Position numbers and translations under genes: made by a program. The notes under the pieces are model-generated. The model did no database searches, had not been told where the DNA came from, and worked only from the letters and a program-made list of their open reading frames with translations. Positions 36,701 through 51,229 of a stretch of 64,000 nucleotides of DNA are shown in pieces (the stretch's first letter is position 1; every line of letters starts with the position of its first letter). This DNA comes from Parachlorella kessleri (Eukaryota > Chlorophyta > Trebouxiophyceae > Chlorellales > Chlorellaceae), in contig BBXU01002910.1 in the NCBI GenBank assembly GCA_001598975.1, positions 62,001-126,000 of the forward strand, read 5' to 3'.

Positions 36701-37788
36701 TCAGCGTAGGGCTTGACTACTCCGCGGTCGCCCCCGTCATCGGGCGACAGTGGTTCAGCTGGTCGCCAGAGCCGCTGGCTGGCTCGCCGGAGCAGCCCGC
36801 CGCTGAGCCCGAGAGCTTCCGCTGGGAGGTGGCCCCGGCTCGGACTTGCTTCCCCTCCGCACAAGTGAGCGGGCTGCTGGGCAGGCTGTGGTGGTCTCAT
36901 GGGCCAGGGCCAGCTCTACGCTGGCATTGGGGCTTCCGAGGTCCCTGGAAGCACATGTGTCAGGGCATCGGGTTGGCGGGATCGTGCACTGGCTGGCGGG
37001 CTCCGTGCATGCTTGTGCTTGGAAGTGGCCTCGGAGTGGATTCCTGCACCCACCTGCTCTCTGTTTGCAGGCTTGCTTTGTTGGGCTGCTGTGTAGAGTA
37101 TGGTTTGTGGCTAGTCAATGGCCATTCCAGGTATATCCCCTCCGAGAACTAGATGTCTCTCATCCCCATCTTGCAGGAGGTTATGAAGCTGGTGTCTGAG
37201 GGCGAGATCAAGGGTGGCCCTGACTTCTGTGCACTGGTAGCCGATTTTTATGACTGGCATGATGACTCCCTGCTGCGCTTTCCTGCTGACGAGGCAGCTC
37301 GACATGCATTGCTCGACATTCTGGTGAGTCCTGGCCTGGGCATCCTGCCTGGAGTGTCTGCTTGGGAATGAGTGCGAGAAGTGCCCGAGTGCGACATACT
37401 CTTTGGTGGTGGAGGCCTTAACATACTCTTGTGTGCCTGCTTACCAGCAAATCCGACCGCTGGCGGCTGAGCAGAGGTAGCGGAAGGGGCTGCGATACTA
37501 GGAGGCAGTGGGGGCGCCGTCTGGATTAAGCTTGGTTTTGGGTGACCCAGAGGACTAGATGGGCGTTTCTCAATTCTAATGGCAGGATGACTCAGTTCTG
37601 CCACTGTTGCTTGTTTATCTTCGCAGGGCAACCTCTCACTTCTAGCACGCCCAGGGCATCGTGGGCTGCCGGTGGGCCACATCGTTGCCTTCAATGCCAG
37701 CCCCGCCTTGCAGCTGCGCTTTGTTCGGGAGCTTAAGCGGCACACTGTATCCCCGGAGTTCTGCGACCATGTGCCGGTCAGTTGCTGA
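33800..37788 (+). CDS. LPXC: LpxC-like protein (UDP-3-O-acyl-GlcNAc deacetylase family), probable pseudoenzyme
   Basis: LpxC performs the committed deacetylation in lipid A synthesis, and plants keep plastid/mitochondrial homologues. Ten exons: 33800-34036, 34176-34248, 34404-34466, 34713-34874, 35147-35226, 35653-35756, 36066-36285, 36640-36864, 37177-37323 and 37627-37788. They code 490 residues in consistent phase. Exon 1 codes a basic, transit-like presequence of about 80 residues. Family motifs are FTLGGIGLHTGEY, GEGRYFVKVPD, CGVDNARIELEGG, VPIVDGSALGW, IGRQWFSW, VAPART and RHALLD. An acidic insert of about 90 residues lies between GRYFVKVPD and FLPASIDLV. Of the catalytic set (E. coli numbering), E78, H238 and D242 are kept (E245, H431, D435). 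H79 is Ala246, K239 is Ala432, D246 is Asn439 and H265 is Pro463. It is probably not an active zinc deacetylase. An alternative C-terminal exon after a GTCAGT donor at 37778 cannot be excluded. Confidence 0.88.
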
Positions 37789-37970
37789 CACTTGGGGTGT
37801 CGTGCGGCAGCAGCTGTTGTGCCCACGGGAAGGCCCGTTGCTAAGATTTGAGGGTGGTGATAAAGAGTCAATGATAGGAGCTATATGGCCATGCGTTTTT
37901 ATTGCTGCTGGCAGATGGTCTGCTTGTGGGTTGGCTGGCCTACTTCTGGCATCAGGTCTGGTTGGCGGTG

Positions 37971-37975
37971 TGTAA
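37971..37975 (+). terminator. Candidate UGUAA polyadenylation signal of the LpxC-like gene
   Basis: TGTAA about 183 bases after the stop codon, at a typical distance for a chlorophyte 3' UTR. The match is short, so support is weak. Confidence 0.35.
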
Positions 37976-38822
37976 GAGACACTTGTATGGAGCAGGGTGC
38001 CTTTTGAGTCAGCCACTGGTGCTTGGCGCTGCGAGCGGTGCGCCATAATTTAGCTGAGCAGAAGATGGCAGGATGTGCTGGGTCCCAGTGCCGGGTACTC
38101 ACCGTAGTTTTGAACGCACTAACCTGTACGCATCACTGCTGGCTCTCGAGGTAGCGATGCTGGTGGAAGAGGAGGGGTTTGCGGGTGCCACCATGTGGAC
38201 CCTTGTAACAATGCCGGGATTGCCTGTCAGTGACAAGTGTGGCAGTGCATTGCAATGTCATCAACAATGTTGGCCCCTGATCCTAGTGTTTATCAGAGCA
38301 TAGAACTAGTTGCTGCTGGCACTGCAAGGTGGCAGATTGTGGAGCACCGCTGACTGATACTAGCAAATGCAAGGACCCCGTGCTTCTCCCAGCCTGCCTG
38401 CAGTTTTACAAGTCTGGCCTACCGAAGCTGAACCCCAAGTGCTCACAATCGTTGATACCATATGTCAATGCACGGACATATTGAAAGCCACTGCCTACAG
38501 CATCATGTACACACCACATCAGGCCCTGCAAGAAAAATTCTATGAGACACTGACCCTGTCTCCTTTTAAGAAGGTGGGTTCTTGTGACATCGCTCCGACT
38601 AGAGCTGGGTACACAAGCCGTGCCCAGCACACAACTGCCTGGGTGCAGCGAGCCAGTATCGCATGGCCCGTTCCCCGAACAGCTTGCACAACACACTCCA
38701 GCACTCTAGTACCCACACTATTCAAGACTCAAAGAGGACCGAGACCCAAGCCGGCTATAACTGATCGCTGGCTGGCCTCGCCGGGCTGCCTGACGCAGCC
38801 GCCTGATGCTGGCCTGCCAACA

Positions 38823-38938
38823 GGCAGCCTGGATGGCCAAAGCTGCTGACAAGCCAGCCGAGGTCAAGTAAGGCCAAGTAGGCAGCCTGGATGGCCAAAG
38901 CTGCTGACAAGCCAGCCGAGGTCAAGTAAGGCCAAGTA
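38823..38938. repeat. 58-bp perfect tandem duplication
   Basis: Copies at 38823-38880 and 38881-38938 appear identical, so the duplication is recent. It lies in the convergent 3' region between the LpxC-like and PP1 genes, outside any recognised exon. Confidence 0.9.
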
Positions 38939-39019
38939 AGGCGACTGCCGGCTGCCGCCCCTGCTGCTACGCTGCCACCGCCTATCCTGCACCACTACCC
39001 TCCTCGATGCACAGCCGCG

Positions 39020-41672
<2,653 letters not shown>

Positions 41673-43375
41673 CTAGCGAAGGCTGTCGCTGCCTAACGGT
41701 GTGTAACTGATCCAGCTGCACCAGCTCCCCCTGCAGCCCCTGGCTGCAAATGCCCGCCAACAAGCCTGGCTAGAAGGCAGAAGACACTTGCTATCTGCCC
41801 CTGCCAGAGACTGCTCAGCTGCTGCGCAGCCGTGCTGGTCTCTGCCGATACTGTCCTGGCGGTCAGCAGCCAGCCGCTTCTAGCCGCACTAATCACCCGC
41901 TGGTGCGGCAATCAGCGAAAGATCGCTGCTCTTAGGCTGCCGTGGAATCGCCCTAGCTGCTCACGCAAGACCCCGGGGCATCTGCTTCTCCTCTTAACAT
42001 GCTTTACCACCAAAGTTGCTACGGAAGGGGCCCAAAGTATTGACCGCTGCCATTCCTCACCATCGCAGCGCGTCTCTGCCCGCACCAGGAGCCCTTTCAA
42101 ATAAGCTCTAGTCGGCCAGCATAGCTGTCAGAGCAACTAGGAATCCAGTGTTCCGTGAAAGTGGTGCTGAAAAATTTGCTCCGGTTTGCAGGCCCTGTGT
42201 AGTTTGGCGCGGCTGTACTATCATTGGGACAGTACAGCCTGCTTGCAAAAGGTCTGTTCACGGTGCTGAGAAAGGAGCTCAGTGTCCCTAATAGCAGCAT
42301 AGGTCTGCCAAACCTTGGGGCTCGTATTTTGTGGTTGGGAAGGTGAGGCATACACTTTGCAAAGACCTCTCCAGCCCAGCTGTGAACGAGCACTGCAGAG
42401 AGAGGTGGAGTGTTCTGTGTAGCCGCGGTGAAAGTGTTCCCTCAGCCAGTCTTGTCATGCCATGTGTACCTTGCTGCTGTTGGCAACCATCAGACCAAGG
42501 GGCTTTTTGCTGCCAGTTATCCTCGTTAGAGTCAGTGGCAGCGACCACGACCTGCAAGTAGTTGCTGAGTTGGGCACAGCAAGCTTTGGCCACATCAGAG
42601 GGGACGTGACAGAGCAAGGCAGGTGGAGGCCAGCCTACTTCAGAGAACAACAGGAGAGGAGGAACGGCTTCAAAAAACACAGAAAGCCCACAGGATATGG
42701 CAGCTAGCACACAGGGCTAACCCCCCGGACACCTAGCACCGGTGCAACCTGGAAGCATCGTGGCACTTGGTTCTTGTGAACTGGAGGGGGTGTTTGACCA
42801 AGCTATGCCCGATTTCATACCTTGCTGTGCTTACAATGATGACCCCTACCAGCAAAATCTTAGTCACGTTCTCGAAGCAGCCAAGCTGGCACAAAAAATG
42901 GTGAAGCAGTCAAGCAAGAGATATGCAGCAAATCAGGGTAACAATCTAGGCAAAGGCAGGAGCAGGGCACAATGTTGCCCAATGTACCTTGGGAGGTGCA
43001 ATACAAAAATAAGGCGTTTGAGCTACAGATATTGTATTTCCCCACAAGCCCTTGGCTGGATGCGGGTTTTGTCCAGACGGCCTGCCTCCCAATCCAGACA
43101 AGCGCTTGCGATGTCGGAGCAGCAAACATGTGCCTCTAATACGCCTCTGATAGGCTCTACCTAAGTTAGTGACCACTTTGTTGGAGGATGCTACTCTGCC
43201 TAACAAGGACCTCTACTAAGAGCCTGTGCCACTCTCCTGCGACGTCGCTATCTAGCTGCCAGATTGAAAAGGAATAATACCTAAACATAAGGCAAGCACT
43301 TATGCCTGATTGAAAGACTTGCTAAGTACTGTCCACAAGCACATCTCCCTGGAAACCCCTCTTGAGGGCAATGGA
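41673..43375. other. PP1 5' flank / Cj0069-like 3' flank
   Basis: About 1.7 kb. It must contain the missing first PP1 exon, presumably short, and its promoter. No ATG exon with compatible phase was convincing. No repeat or RNA gene was recognised. Confidence 0.4.
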
Positions 43376-46046
43376 TCATGCCATCTGGGCCTTCTTTGAT
43401 GAGACCACACTGACGATGGCATCAGCCACCAGCTCGGCAAGCTCCAGGTGGGTTGTGAAGCCCACGCAGCTGGCATTCAGCTCGCCCAGCCTGTATGCAT
43501 CCCCGCCAGCCTCATCCACATCCAAGATGAAATCGGCTGTCCAAATGAGGGGGTAGTCTAGGCCGCTCAGGTTCTCCCGCACCTGCGCCACAAAGCCGAA
43601 GCAGCGACGCTTCCCTTTGGGGTGCAAGAAGCTGAGCCGCACGTCCAATCAAGGGTAGGTCTGTGCCCACTGCGTCGCTAAGCAGGCATAGTGCTGCCAT
43701 GTTAGCAACGGCTATTGAGCGCAGCCTTGGAAACACAAGCACCCCTTGCGCAACAACCGGCCTGAGCTGTCAAAACACCTTATTTGCTGATTCACAACCA
43801 GTCTCCTGGCCAATTCAACCTCAACCACACACTGCCAGCACCGCAGCGCAAGCTCACCTTCGGAAGCGCCTCCAGCCAGGTGCTAACCAGCCGCTGCCAC
43901 TTTGGGTCACTAGCGTCATCATATGTGTACCTGCGGCAGGCTAACACAGCAGGAGTTATGTGTGCGCCACAAAACCTCCGGGAAGCAGCACCATGGCAAG
44001 CCAGCACGGCAAGCCTCTAGGCGGGCTTTGCCATCACACCTCAAACCCACAACACTGTCTCTCTGCCAGACAGAGGCAACACCCCCAGGAGCAGCTTGCT
44101 TTTGGACCAGAGGTTTTATACGGGAAAACCTTCTGGACGGGCCTACCAACCTCCGGTGCAGGGGCCGGCTACTGCAGGCAAATGGAAGCTGAGAAGTGTG
44201 AGTTGCCTACCTGGCACCGGAGAAGAGTGTGGCAGAAAGCTGGCCCTCGGCTGGCCGCTTGTGCACAATGGTGACTGGGCGGTCATAAATCATGAGCACT
44301 CGGACCTCACCCTCTACTATTCGGGGCAAGAAGCGCTGGTCCACCAGCAGCCCATTCTCTCCTGCGCACAGGATCGAGCAGCCAAGCAGCTGGGTGGTAA
44401 GCGGGCATAAGCATCACACACGTAGCATGGCTGCAGCAGAAAGTGACTGTGGCGGTGCTTGTCGCTGTCCTGATGGCAAGCAATTACATGCCGCTGGAGC
44501 AAATATCAACCACCTTGTGCTTGACACCTCACAACAGGTCGCTCCCTAGCATGCGTTCAGCACACCTGCACGCACTCTGTTTTTCATGTCACCCACAAAA
44601 GTGACAGCTGGCACTTCTACTCTGAGGGTAACACCCACCTTCGAGGTACTGCAAGCACATCTGCATGAAGTCCCCTAGCGAGTATAGGTGGGTGACGTTG
44701 TCCTTCATTTCCGTGCAGTCTACAAGTACATCAGCTGCCAGGTGCACCCCACGGCAGCGCTCCCAGCCGTGCGGGCGTACCACCCAGATGCCCTCGCCCG
44801 CACTGCCACGGTTCTGCTTAAGCACACGGTCACTCTGCACAAGACCAGGGTAACATTTAGTGCGTAAGGCGGGGGCTTTGTCTATAAATGCCACTGTCTA
44901 GTCCACCGCCACCAGAGACCAACTCTGCCGGCCATTTCGTTGTCGTGACAGCTGCGATCTGGCATATCCCACATGCAAGGCCGATTAGCAGGGCAGTGCG
45001 CAGCGCTAACAGAGACTGGTAGGAAAGCTTGAGAAGATAGGATAGCGCCCCCATTATTGGTATGATTAATTAAGCCAGTCCCAAATGTGCACACACCTGC
45101 GCTAGATGCTGCGGGAAGTCTTGCAGGAAGTCTGCAGCTTGGTAGTAGCACTCTGTGTCCATCAGGCCCGTTTGCAGATGCCTCAACTTCACAAGAGAGT
45201 CCTTGGTACCATATTGCATCATTACGTCTGGGTGTTGCAGCGCATGGACACCTGCAGCACCAAGCAGCAATGCCAATGGAGGCGTGCCTTCCACACGACA
45301 TATCTTTCAGCTTTTACACTGGCTTTGAGAGGCCAGCAACTTGTAAGGTGCCGCGCAGAGGGGCCTTGCAAGCAGGAGAGCTGGGGAGTCCTCCAGAAAC
45401 TCACCGGCAGCATGCAGTTCGCGTCCCATGGCCAGGAATGCTGCCTCAGTAAAGCCTTCGTAGCTGCCTGGGTTCACACGCATGAGGAAGGCATCCGCTG
45501 TGGCCAGGCAGTGCGCAGTAAGCTGAGCCCTGTCGGCATCTGAGTAAAACAGCACATCTGCATCCCAGCCGCGCTGCTGCAGCGCAGCGACGATGGGCAG
45601 AGTGTCCGCTCTGTGGCCGTCAAGCCCCTTGTCGCTGCCGCCCTGGACTTCGAAGATAACAACTGCAGCAGCATACCACAGGACGGTAAGCAGAGGCGCA
45701 CAAGCAATATGCTGGGCCTCCAGTCTGCCGTGCTTGTCGTCAAGGGAGGTGCGTGGTGGATGAAAAACCTGAAGCCTACCTTTCCTCCTGCCTGCCCTAG
45801 TGTTCACTAGGGAGGCTTGAACAGAGGTGTTGTGCTTCTCTACAGCGCCAGGCGTGAGGCTGCTGTTGTGATCATGCAAGACGGGCCGTGGAACGCCAGA
45901 TTCACCTGCAGGGAATTACTTCCCTCCAGGATTTGTCTATTTGTTGGCAGCGTTTTTGCTGCTACAGAAAGCAACGCTTGCTGCACCAAGAAGTCTGGAG
46001 CTCTCGTACCTTCATTTGCAAAGGAAACAGGTCCTTGCAGTTCCAT
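43376..46046 (-). CDS. Cj0069-family protein (ATP-grasp-like fold)
   Basis: Seven exons: 46046-46010, 45662-45405, 45251-45097, 44834-44639, 44361-44211, 43930-43858 and 43582-43376, all in phase, 358 residues. It matches the little-studied Cj0069 family known mainly from bacteria and some protists: VVIFEVQGGSDKGLDGHRAD, LFYSDADR, RVNPGSYEGFTEAAF, MMQYGTKDSLVKLR, RVLKQNRGSAGEGIWVV, GLLVDQRFLPRIVEGEVRVL, SATLFSGARY, YPLIWTADFIL and LGELNASCVGFT. KQNRGSAGEGIW resembles the nucleotide-binding loop of ATP-grasp ligases, suggesting a ligase-type reaction. The substrate is unknown. The start at 46046 gives a short 12-residue leader before the conserved domain. An open frame continues upstream without an ATG, so a longer N-terminus with a further exon is possible. 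Confidence 0.85.
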
Positions 46047-47564
46047 GAACCGCAGGCCGTCCTTACGCTGCCTTGCTAAACTCTTGACGTTTGAACGTGG
46101 GTGCACCAAGCAGAGCTCAGAAGAAGCGGCGGCCGGCGCCTTTGGCAATAGAGGCAAATAAGGGGAAGTCCGGCAACTCTGAAGGAATCTGGAGCCAACG
46201 ATGCCATGCTGTCCGCGTTTGTTCTATATGCGGTGCATGCTCCGGTGCTGAACTATTGCGCCATGGCGCCGGATCCATCGAAGGGGGCCCCCGGGGGCCC
46301 TCTCACTGCTGTGTCTTGGGTGCATCCACAAGATTGTTTCCTTTGCTGCGCCTTCTCGTTCATCCCCCGAGCTAGGGAGTGGAGAGTTTGCTATGCAAGC
46401 ATGGAAACACTGTCAACGGGCCAATGACAATGGCGGCAGGCATTGCGAACACAGCACTCCTCGGAGAGGTAGGCTTGGAATGCACTCACAGGACTTGATG
46501 CAGTTGCTCTTGGGCTTGCATGGAGGTAAGGATTTTGTGTACAGTGGCAGATAGGGCGGACAGAGAACAGGGTACTGGGACGGTCTAGACTGGATGCAAG
46601 AGAACCTCTGGGCTTGCCTGACCTGCCGATGGCATTACACTTCCCCCTTAGAAAGCTAAGGCCACTGAAGGTGAGTTGGGGGTGGTGGGGCCAGCAAGTG
46701 GCACGTGGGAGTCTTCTTGGACGCAAGAAGGGAGCAGGGTAAGCTAGGCAGTGCCCAGTTGTGCAGATGGACACTTTGCCGTTAGCTGCATTACCCTAGT
46801 TGCCGGCTCTCCACCTTTGGGCGTTTGGCTGCCAGCTCTGAGAGTATCAGCCAGCTCTGGCCTCAGTAAGCCCTTCACCACATAAGTGGCTGGCGCACTC
46901 ATAGCGCTCTTTGGCTTGCATATAGCATGGACATATTACGTTGTGCTCCGCAGAACGCATCTACGCCTTCCCTTTTGCTTCGCCTGCTTTGACTGAGGGC
47001 AGGCTCACTGCTTAAGCACCACTGCACGTCCTGCAAACTTGCAAGGAAGGCTGCATGGCTTGTGTCCTCGAGTACTACTGTTGTACACAGCTGGGCCAGC
47101 AGCGGTGCTGGTGTTTGCAGACAAGCGTCTGCTGGGCCTATCCATAACTACTGAACAAGACTGCACATCGTGCCTTCTGCCTTATTAATCAGCTGGGCAG
47201 CGCTTGGCCAGCTTGGCCACAGGCATACACATCTGCGCCTGCCTGGAGAAGCATGTCTACCCGGCAAGGTCCACTAGTAACAGCGATGCTGAGGCTGGGC
47301 CATGTCACTGATCAAAGCAGGCACATGTGCTAGGTGCGGAGTAGTTACAAACGTTCAAGAGTGGTGGCAAGGACACATATGCCCCACCTGGACAAAATAT
47401 TTGCTGGTCACCAGAGGTCCAGATTCTGCAGTCTTCCTCCCATCCACGCAACCCAGCTTACGTGAACACTCAGCTGCAAGGCAGCACTTGCCCGCCGCCT
47501 AGGAGGACCTGTTGCTGGCATGGGCCTTTCTGCTTCGGGGCTGCACTTCTCCGCCTCATTCTGC
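46047..47564. other. Cj0069-like 5' flank / thioesterase 3' flank
   Basis: About 1.5 kb between two minus-strand genes. It has a minus-strand TGTAA at 47345-47349. A 73-codon plus-strand frame at 46206-46427 has no homology or splice support. No RNA gene was recognised. Confidence 0.4.
47345..47349 (-). terminator. Candidate UGUAA polyadenylation signal of the thioesterase-like gene
   Basis: TGTAA on the minus strand, about 215 bases after the stop at 47565. The position is plausible for a chlorophyte poly(A) element. The match is short. Confidence 0.3.
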
Positions 47565-50500
47565 TCACAGCTCCAGGCTGACCACCTCGTCTGCAATTGT
47601 TTGGAGCCAGCCTTTCTTTGCATCCTTGTCCAGCGGCCACAGGTGGTTGCCTTCCACCCGGTGGCAGATGAAGGGCCCAGCGGTGAACTTCTGCCAGCCC
47701 TGCAGAGTTACAGCAGGCGCAAGAAAGGATCTAAGTGCTTCAGGGTATGTCACTTGCACGCATTCAGTCGGGGCCAGGAGGCAACTGACTGCTAGCCATG
47801 CAGTGGCAGATGGACAAGTGAATAGAGTGCCAAGTAAGCGAGCTAGTTGTTGCGAGCTGGAAAGAGGTGAGCTGAACCTTGGTGTGCTGTACAGGTGTGC
47901 CAGGGGCCCCTAGAGAGCGGGTCAGATAGTCGCGTGGCAAGCAGCACCACCCTCTTGCTCCCTCCATTACTTCCACCGCTTCTAAAGACAACATCTTAGG
48001 TGGGCGGGCTGACCACGCAGTCTGTTGCACTGCCACAGGGAATCACTGAAGATGATTAGCACCGGTTTCCTGCAGGTGGGCGGGCTGACCACGCAGTCTG
48101 TTGCACTGCCACAGGGAATCACTGAAGATGACTAGCACCGGTTTCCTGCAGGTCCACACAAACAGGCGCACCGCCCCAACAGGGACGCACCTCCACCATC
48201 CACTGCTGGATCTTGCGGTCCCTGGTCCCGTAGAAGGTTGTGACGGGGAAGGTGAAGCGACATTCACCTGCAGGCAGCAGCATGAGCAGGACATGTGCTT
48301 GGCCAGGGCTTACTGTTCCGCAGCCCTTGCTACCTCTGCACAAACATTTGGGCCTAGGTCGCAGGACTTGGATCCTTGGCAACCGCCGCTGGCCAACATC
48401 AGTTGGAGGCACTGATCAAAAAGCTCTGTTCTGTCCCTTAAACACATTATCCGCGAGGGAAGGCACCCCGACGTTCATTGACTACTAGCTCACCAGTTGT
48501 TGCTTGAAGCATGTTGCTGAAATGGACGAGCGCAAAGGACGGTCACCTTGCACGCCTAGAGCATGCCGAGGGGCATGGAAGGTGTACGACCTGCCCCACA
48601 TTCCAAGGCAGCCAGATAAGCACACCCAACCTCTCTCCAACCCTCCCTCCCACCAGGGTAAGCAGATCCTGGTGAACACACCTTGGTGAGTGAAGCAATA
48701 CTCGTCAAAAATGGTGAAGTCTGCCCGCATGATGGGCTGGTACATGCCCCACATAGCGTTGGAGAAGACTATTTCATTGACATCCCATTCGCGGCACTCA
48801 TCCTGCATAAGGTCGGGTAGGACGCAACTGTCCTCCTTTGCACTGGACCATGGGGAGGCGATCGATGTGACCCATATGACGGCAGCACACACTGCTGCTA
48901 CTTACCTAAACTTCTGCACGGCGCTCTCCAAGGCCTTTCGCAATTGCGCAGGCCAGGAGGAATTAGAGACCCTTAGCCATGCAAAGGCCCTCACTCCTTG
49001 TGCAGCGCCCACAACACCCCTCATATACCGCAACTCTCCAGCAGCGCTGCTTGCCCAGCCCTGTTTACCTTGAAGTCCTGCTCTCCTAGCAGTCGCTGCT
49101 GCCTCCAGGGCCGCTGCACCTCTGGCAGGTCCGGGGATGCAAACCCTGATAGGAAAGCGTGCCGCGGCATAGGCAGCCCTTGCTGGCGGGCGGCACACAG
49201 AAACTCGTAGGCCACCCAGGTGCCCACGCTGTGACCCACGATCTGCAACAGTTACAAGTAGAAGGCAAGAGTCACGGTTGGTGCATGGCTACAACGCACT
49301 TGGATGCATGGGTACGGATGGTCGTCAGCCTGCTCATGCGCTTGAGGGACCGCCGTGTAACCCCAAATTCGCCCCAAGGGTTGCCTGCCTGGTCGCCTGG
49401 GCACGCCAAGAACAGACGGGCCCCGCAAAAGGCCCAGCTCAAAAGTGGGTATCCTCACAAACTGCCACGCCTGCTGAGCCAGTGGCTCACGCCCACATGA
49501 CGCCACATACAACATGCGAGCAACTCACCACATACGGCACGTCGTACAGCTTGGACCCCACCACCTGTAGCACCTGCTGGCCCAGCTCCTGGGCTGTGGT
49601 GATGAAAGCCTCCTTGGCGCGGCCATTGCGGCCAGGTGGCTGCACCGCCAGGCACTCTGCGCTGTTGGCGCGGCACCAGTCCTGCGGGAACAAGCCCATG
49701 GCAGGCCAATGAGCCAGGTGATTAAAGCAGTGTGAACATGTGTTTGCCGGGGCAAGAACAGCACTTTAGTCTAAAATTGTACCACGACCTATGCAGGCTG
49801 CCGTGAGCTCCCAATGTGGGGCCAACAAAGACTCCAATGGACTATGAAAAGAGCAAGAGGTTGTGGGTAAGAAAGGTCTGTAAGGTGTAAAGTCACTGGC
49901 AGCAAGCATGCGGGGCCAATGAATACATCGAATCCAGTTAATGCATCAGCTGCATAGGACAGCAGCTTCAAAGCACGTGTTTACTAAGCGGACGTGCACT
50001 CATAGCTTACCAGCAGGGGGCTAGGTGCCTTCCTCACCCCCGTGCCTTCACTGGTGTACATGTCCTCAGCACTACCGGCATTTGGGAAGCACAGCACGCG
50101 GAGCCTGCATCAATGCTTGGGGAGGACAGCTTGGAGGCGTGCTAAGTGCCACAGTGTGTAAGATGTATCAGTGACCGCCTTGGGGTGCCAACTATGCTGG
50201 TTCGGCTTTGCCTCTAGAAGGTGTAGCCTGAGCGACCAGTGCTTCTTTCCCAGCCAGTGGACCAAGAGGTCGTCAGGCAAGCAACACACCAAGAAGCTCG
50301 TTGCATGCCAGGGCACAGGCAGTGCTGCTGCCATCTCACCTGGGCTGAGCGCAGGCAGTCTTGCTCAGCTCAAGGCCAGGAAACCACTTGGCGAAGACTG
50401 CGGGATCAGCAGGAGCTATCCTAGCAGCCTTGGCTGGCAAGACCTTGCCGCAAGACTTAAAGTATTCTCGGATGGCGCTCTCCGCCCTGCGAAGTTGCAG

Positions 50501-50855
50501 TGTGAACTGGCCGGTTGAGTGTACCGGCACAGCGGCAATGCAGTGAAGTGTCAGTGCCTGGTCATCACTTGCACTGAGCCCAAGGTTTTCTCCACGGAAA
50601 CCACATAATATTAACACATCCATTCCGGCGGTCTCTACCAACCATGTTCTTGCTCCAGCTGGTGGTTCTGGCACTTCAAGCCCTTGCTCCTCAGCCTCCT
50701 CCTGTAAAATCTGCAGATGCAAAGCAGTCCACCTCCAATATTTGCCCCTTGTCCACACCCTTGGCTGAGGTTCAGCAATCGAGGTCAGCATTCGGGCTGG
50801 TCAATACCTCGATCAGTAGGCCCGCCCGCACTTCAGCTTCACTGAGGACCGTCAT
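47565..50855 (-). CDS. Type II thioesterase-like alpha/beta hydrolase
   Basis: It resembles the GrsT-type thioesterases that clear carrier proteins of mis-primed acyl groups in PKS/NRPS systems. Eight exons: 50855-50808, 50710-50340, 50104-50011, 49681-49529, 49242-49069, 48802-48682, 48267-48191 and 47699-47565, 390 residues in phase. Catalytic elements: nucleophile elbow GHSVG (exon 5), acid in YGTRDRKIQQW (exon 7) and base in EGNHLWPL (exon 8). Family blocks are LRVLCFPNAGSAED, LAVQPPGRNGRAKE and MRADFTIFDEY. The N-terminal extension of about 140 residues (exons 1-2) is not recognised. It is Glu-rich at first, then a helical RRAESAIREYFKSCGK segment. No PKS or NRPS lies in the window, so the acyl substrate is unknown. 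Exon 2 is long and could hide a further intron. Confidence 0.85.
47999..48150 (-). repeat. 76-bp tandem duplication in the last thioesterase intron
   Basis: Copies at 47999-48074 and 48075-48150 differ by about one base. Each carries a minus-strand CACCTGCAG-like segment. The unit lies between exons 7 and 8 and is recent. Confidence 0.9.
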
Positions 50856-51229
50856 GCTGGCCAAGCGCCGTTACAGGCCTGCCAAAACCGAAAAGCCTTG
50901 GAACAACTTCTACGTATGATTACCTGAAGAAGGAGTTCCTAGGCGTTCCATCTGAGGCCGGAGAGGTCGAGGAGTTCGATATCCCCAATGCCAAGGGGCC
51001 TTAGGTGGAATACACGCAAACCCCTGCTTCCCGCTACCATTGTTCAAATGTCTCGATCAGAGCACTGGCAAGAATATGATATGAATGCCCGTCCATAAGG
51101 ACAACTCGGTGAAGTTTTGTATAAAACCTGCGCTCCCTTAGTGTCATGTTGATCACAGCTTGAACAGGCGGTACTCCTGACTTTGGACGCTTTGACAGGC
51201 TCGACTGAGTAACCCTTGCTTGGCAGCAC
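50856..51229. promoter_or_regulatory. Divergent promoter region thioesterase / CAP-D3
   Basis: 374 bp separate the divergent ATGs at 50855 and 51230. Nothing coding, and no clear TATA box. Confidence 0.5.

Larger units (their letters stand above)
37789..39019. other. Intergenic region between convergent LpxC-like and PP1 genes
   Basis: About 1.2 kb. It contains a plus-strand TGTAA at 37971-37975 and a 58-bp tandem duplication at 38823-38938. A pyrimidine-rich acceptor before 38404 followed by an open frame of about 26 codons could be an alternative LpxC terminal exon. Nothing else was recognised. Confidence 0.45.

Noticed and set aside
46206..46427. 73-codon plus-strand frame starting with an ATG upstream of the Cj0069-like gene
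   Set aside because: No recognisable domain and Cys/Pro-rich composition. It starts within 160 bp of a divergent gene and probably lies in its 5' region.
48913..48943. Possible small thioesterase exon (ALESAVQKF) between exons 5 and 6
   Set aside because: It has an acceptor-like and a donor-like edge, but its phase does not fit the next exon. Skipping it keeps the frame and family alignment.
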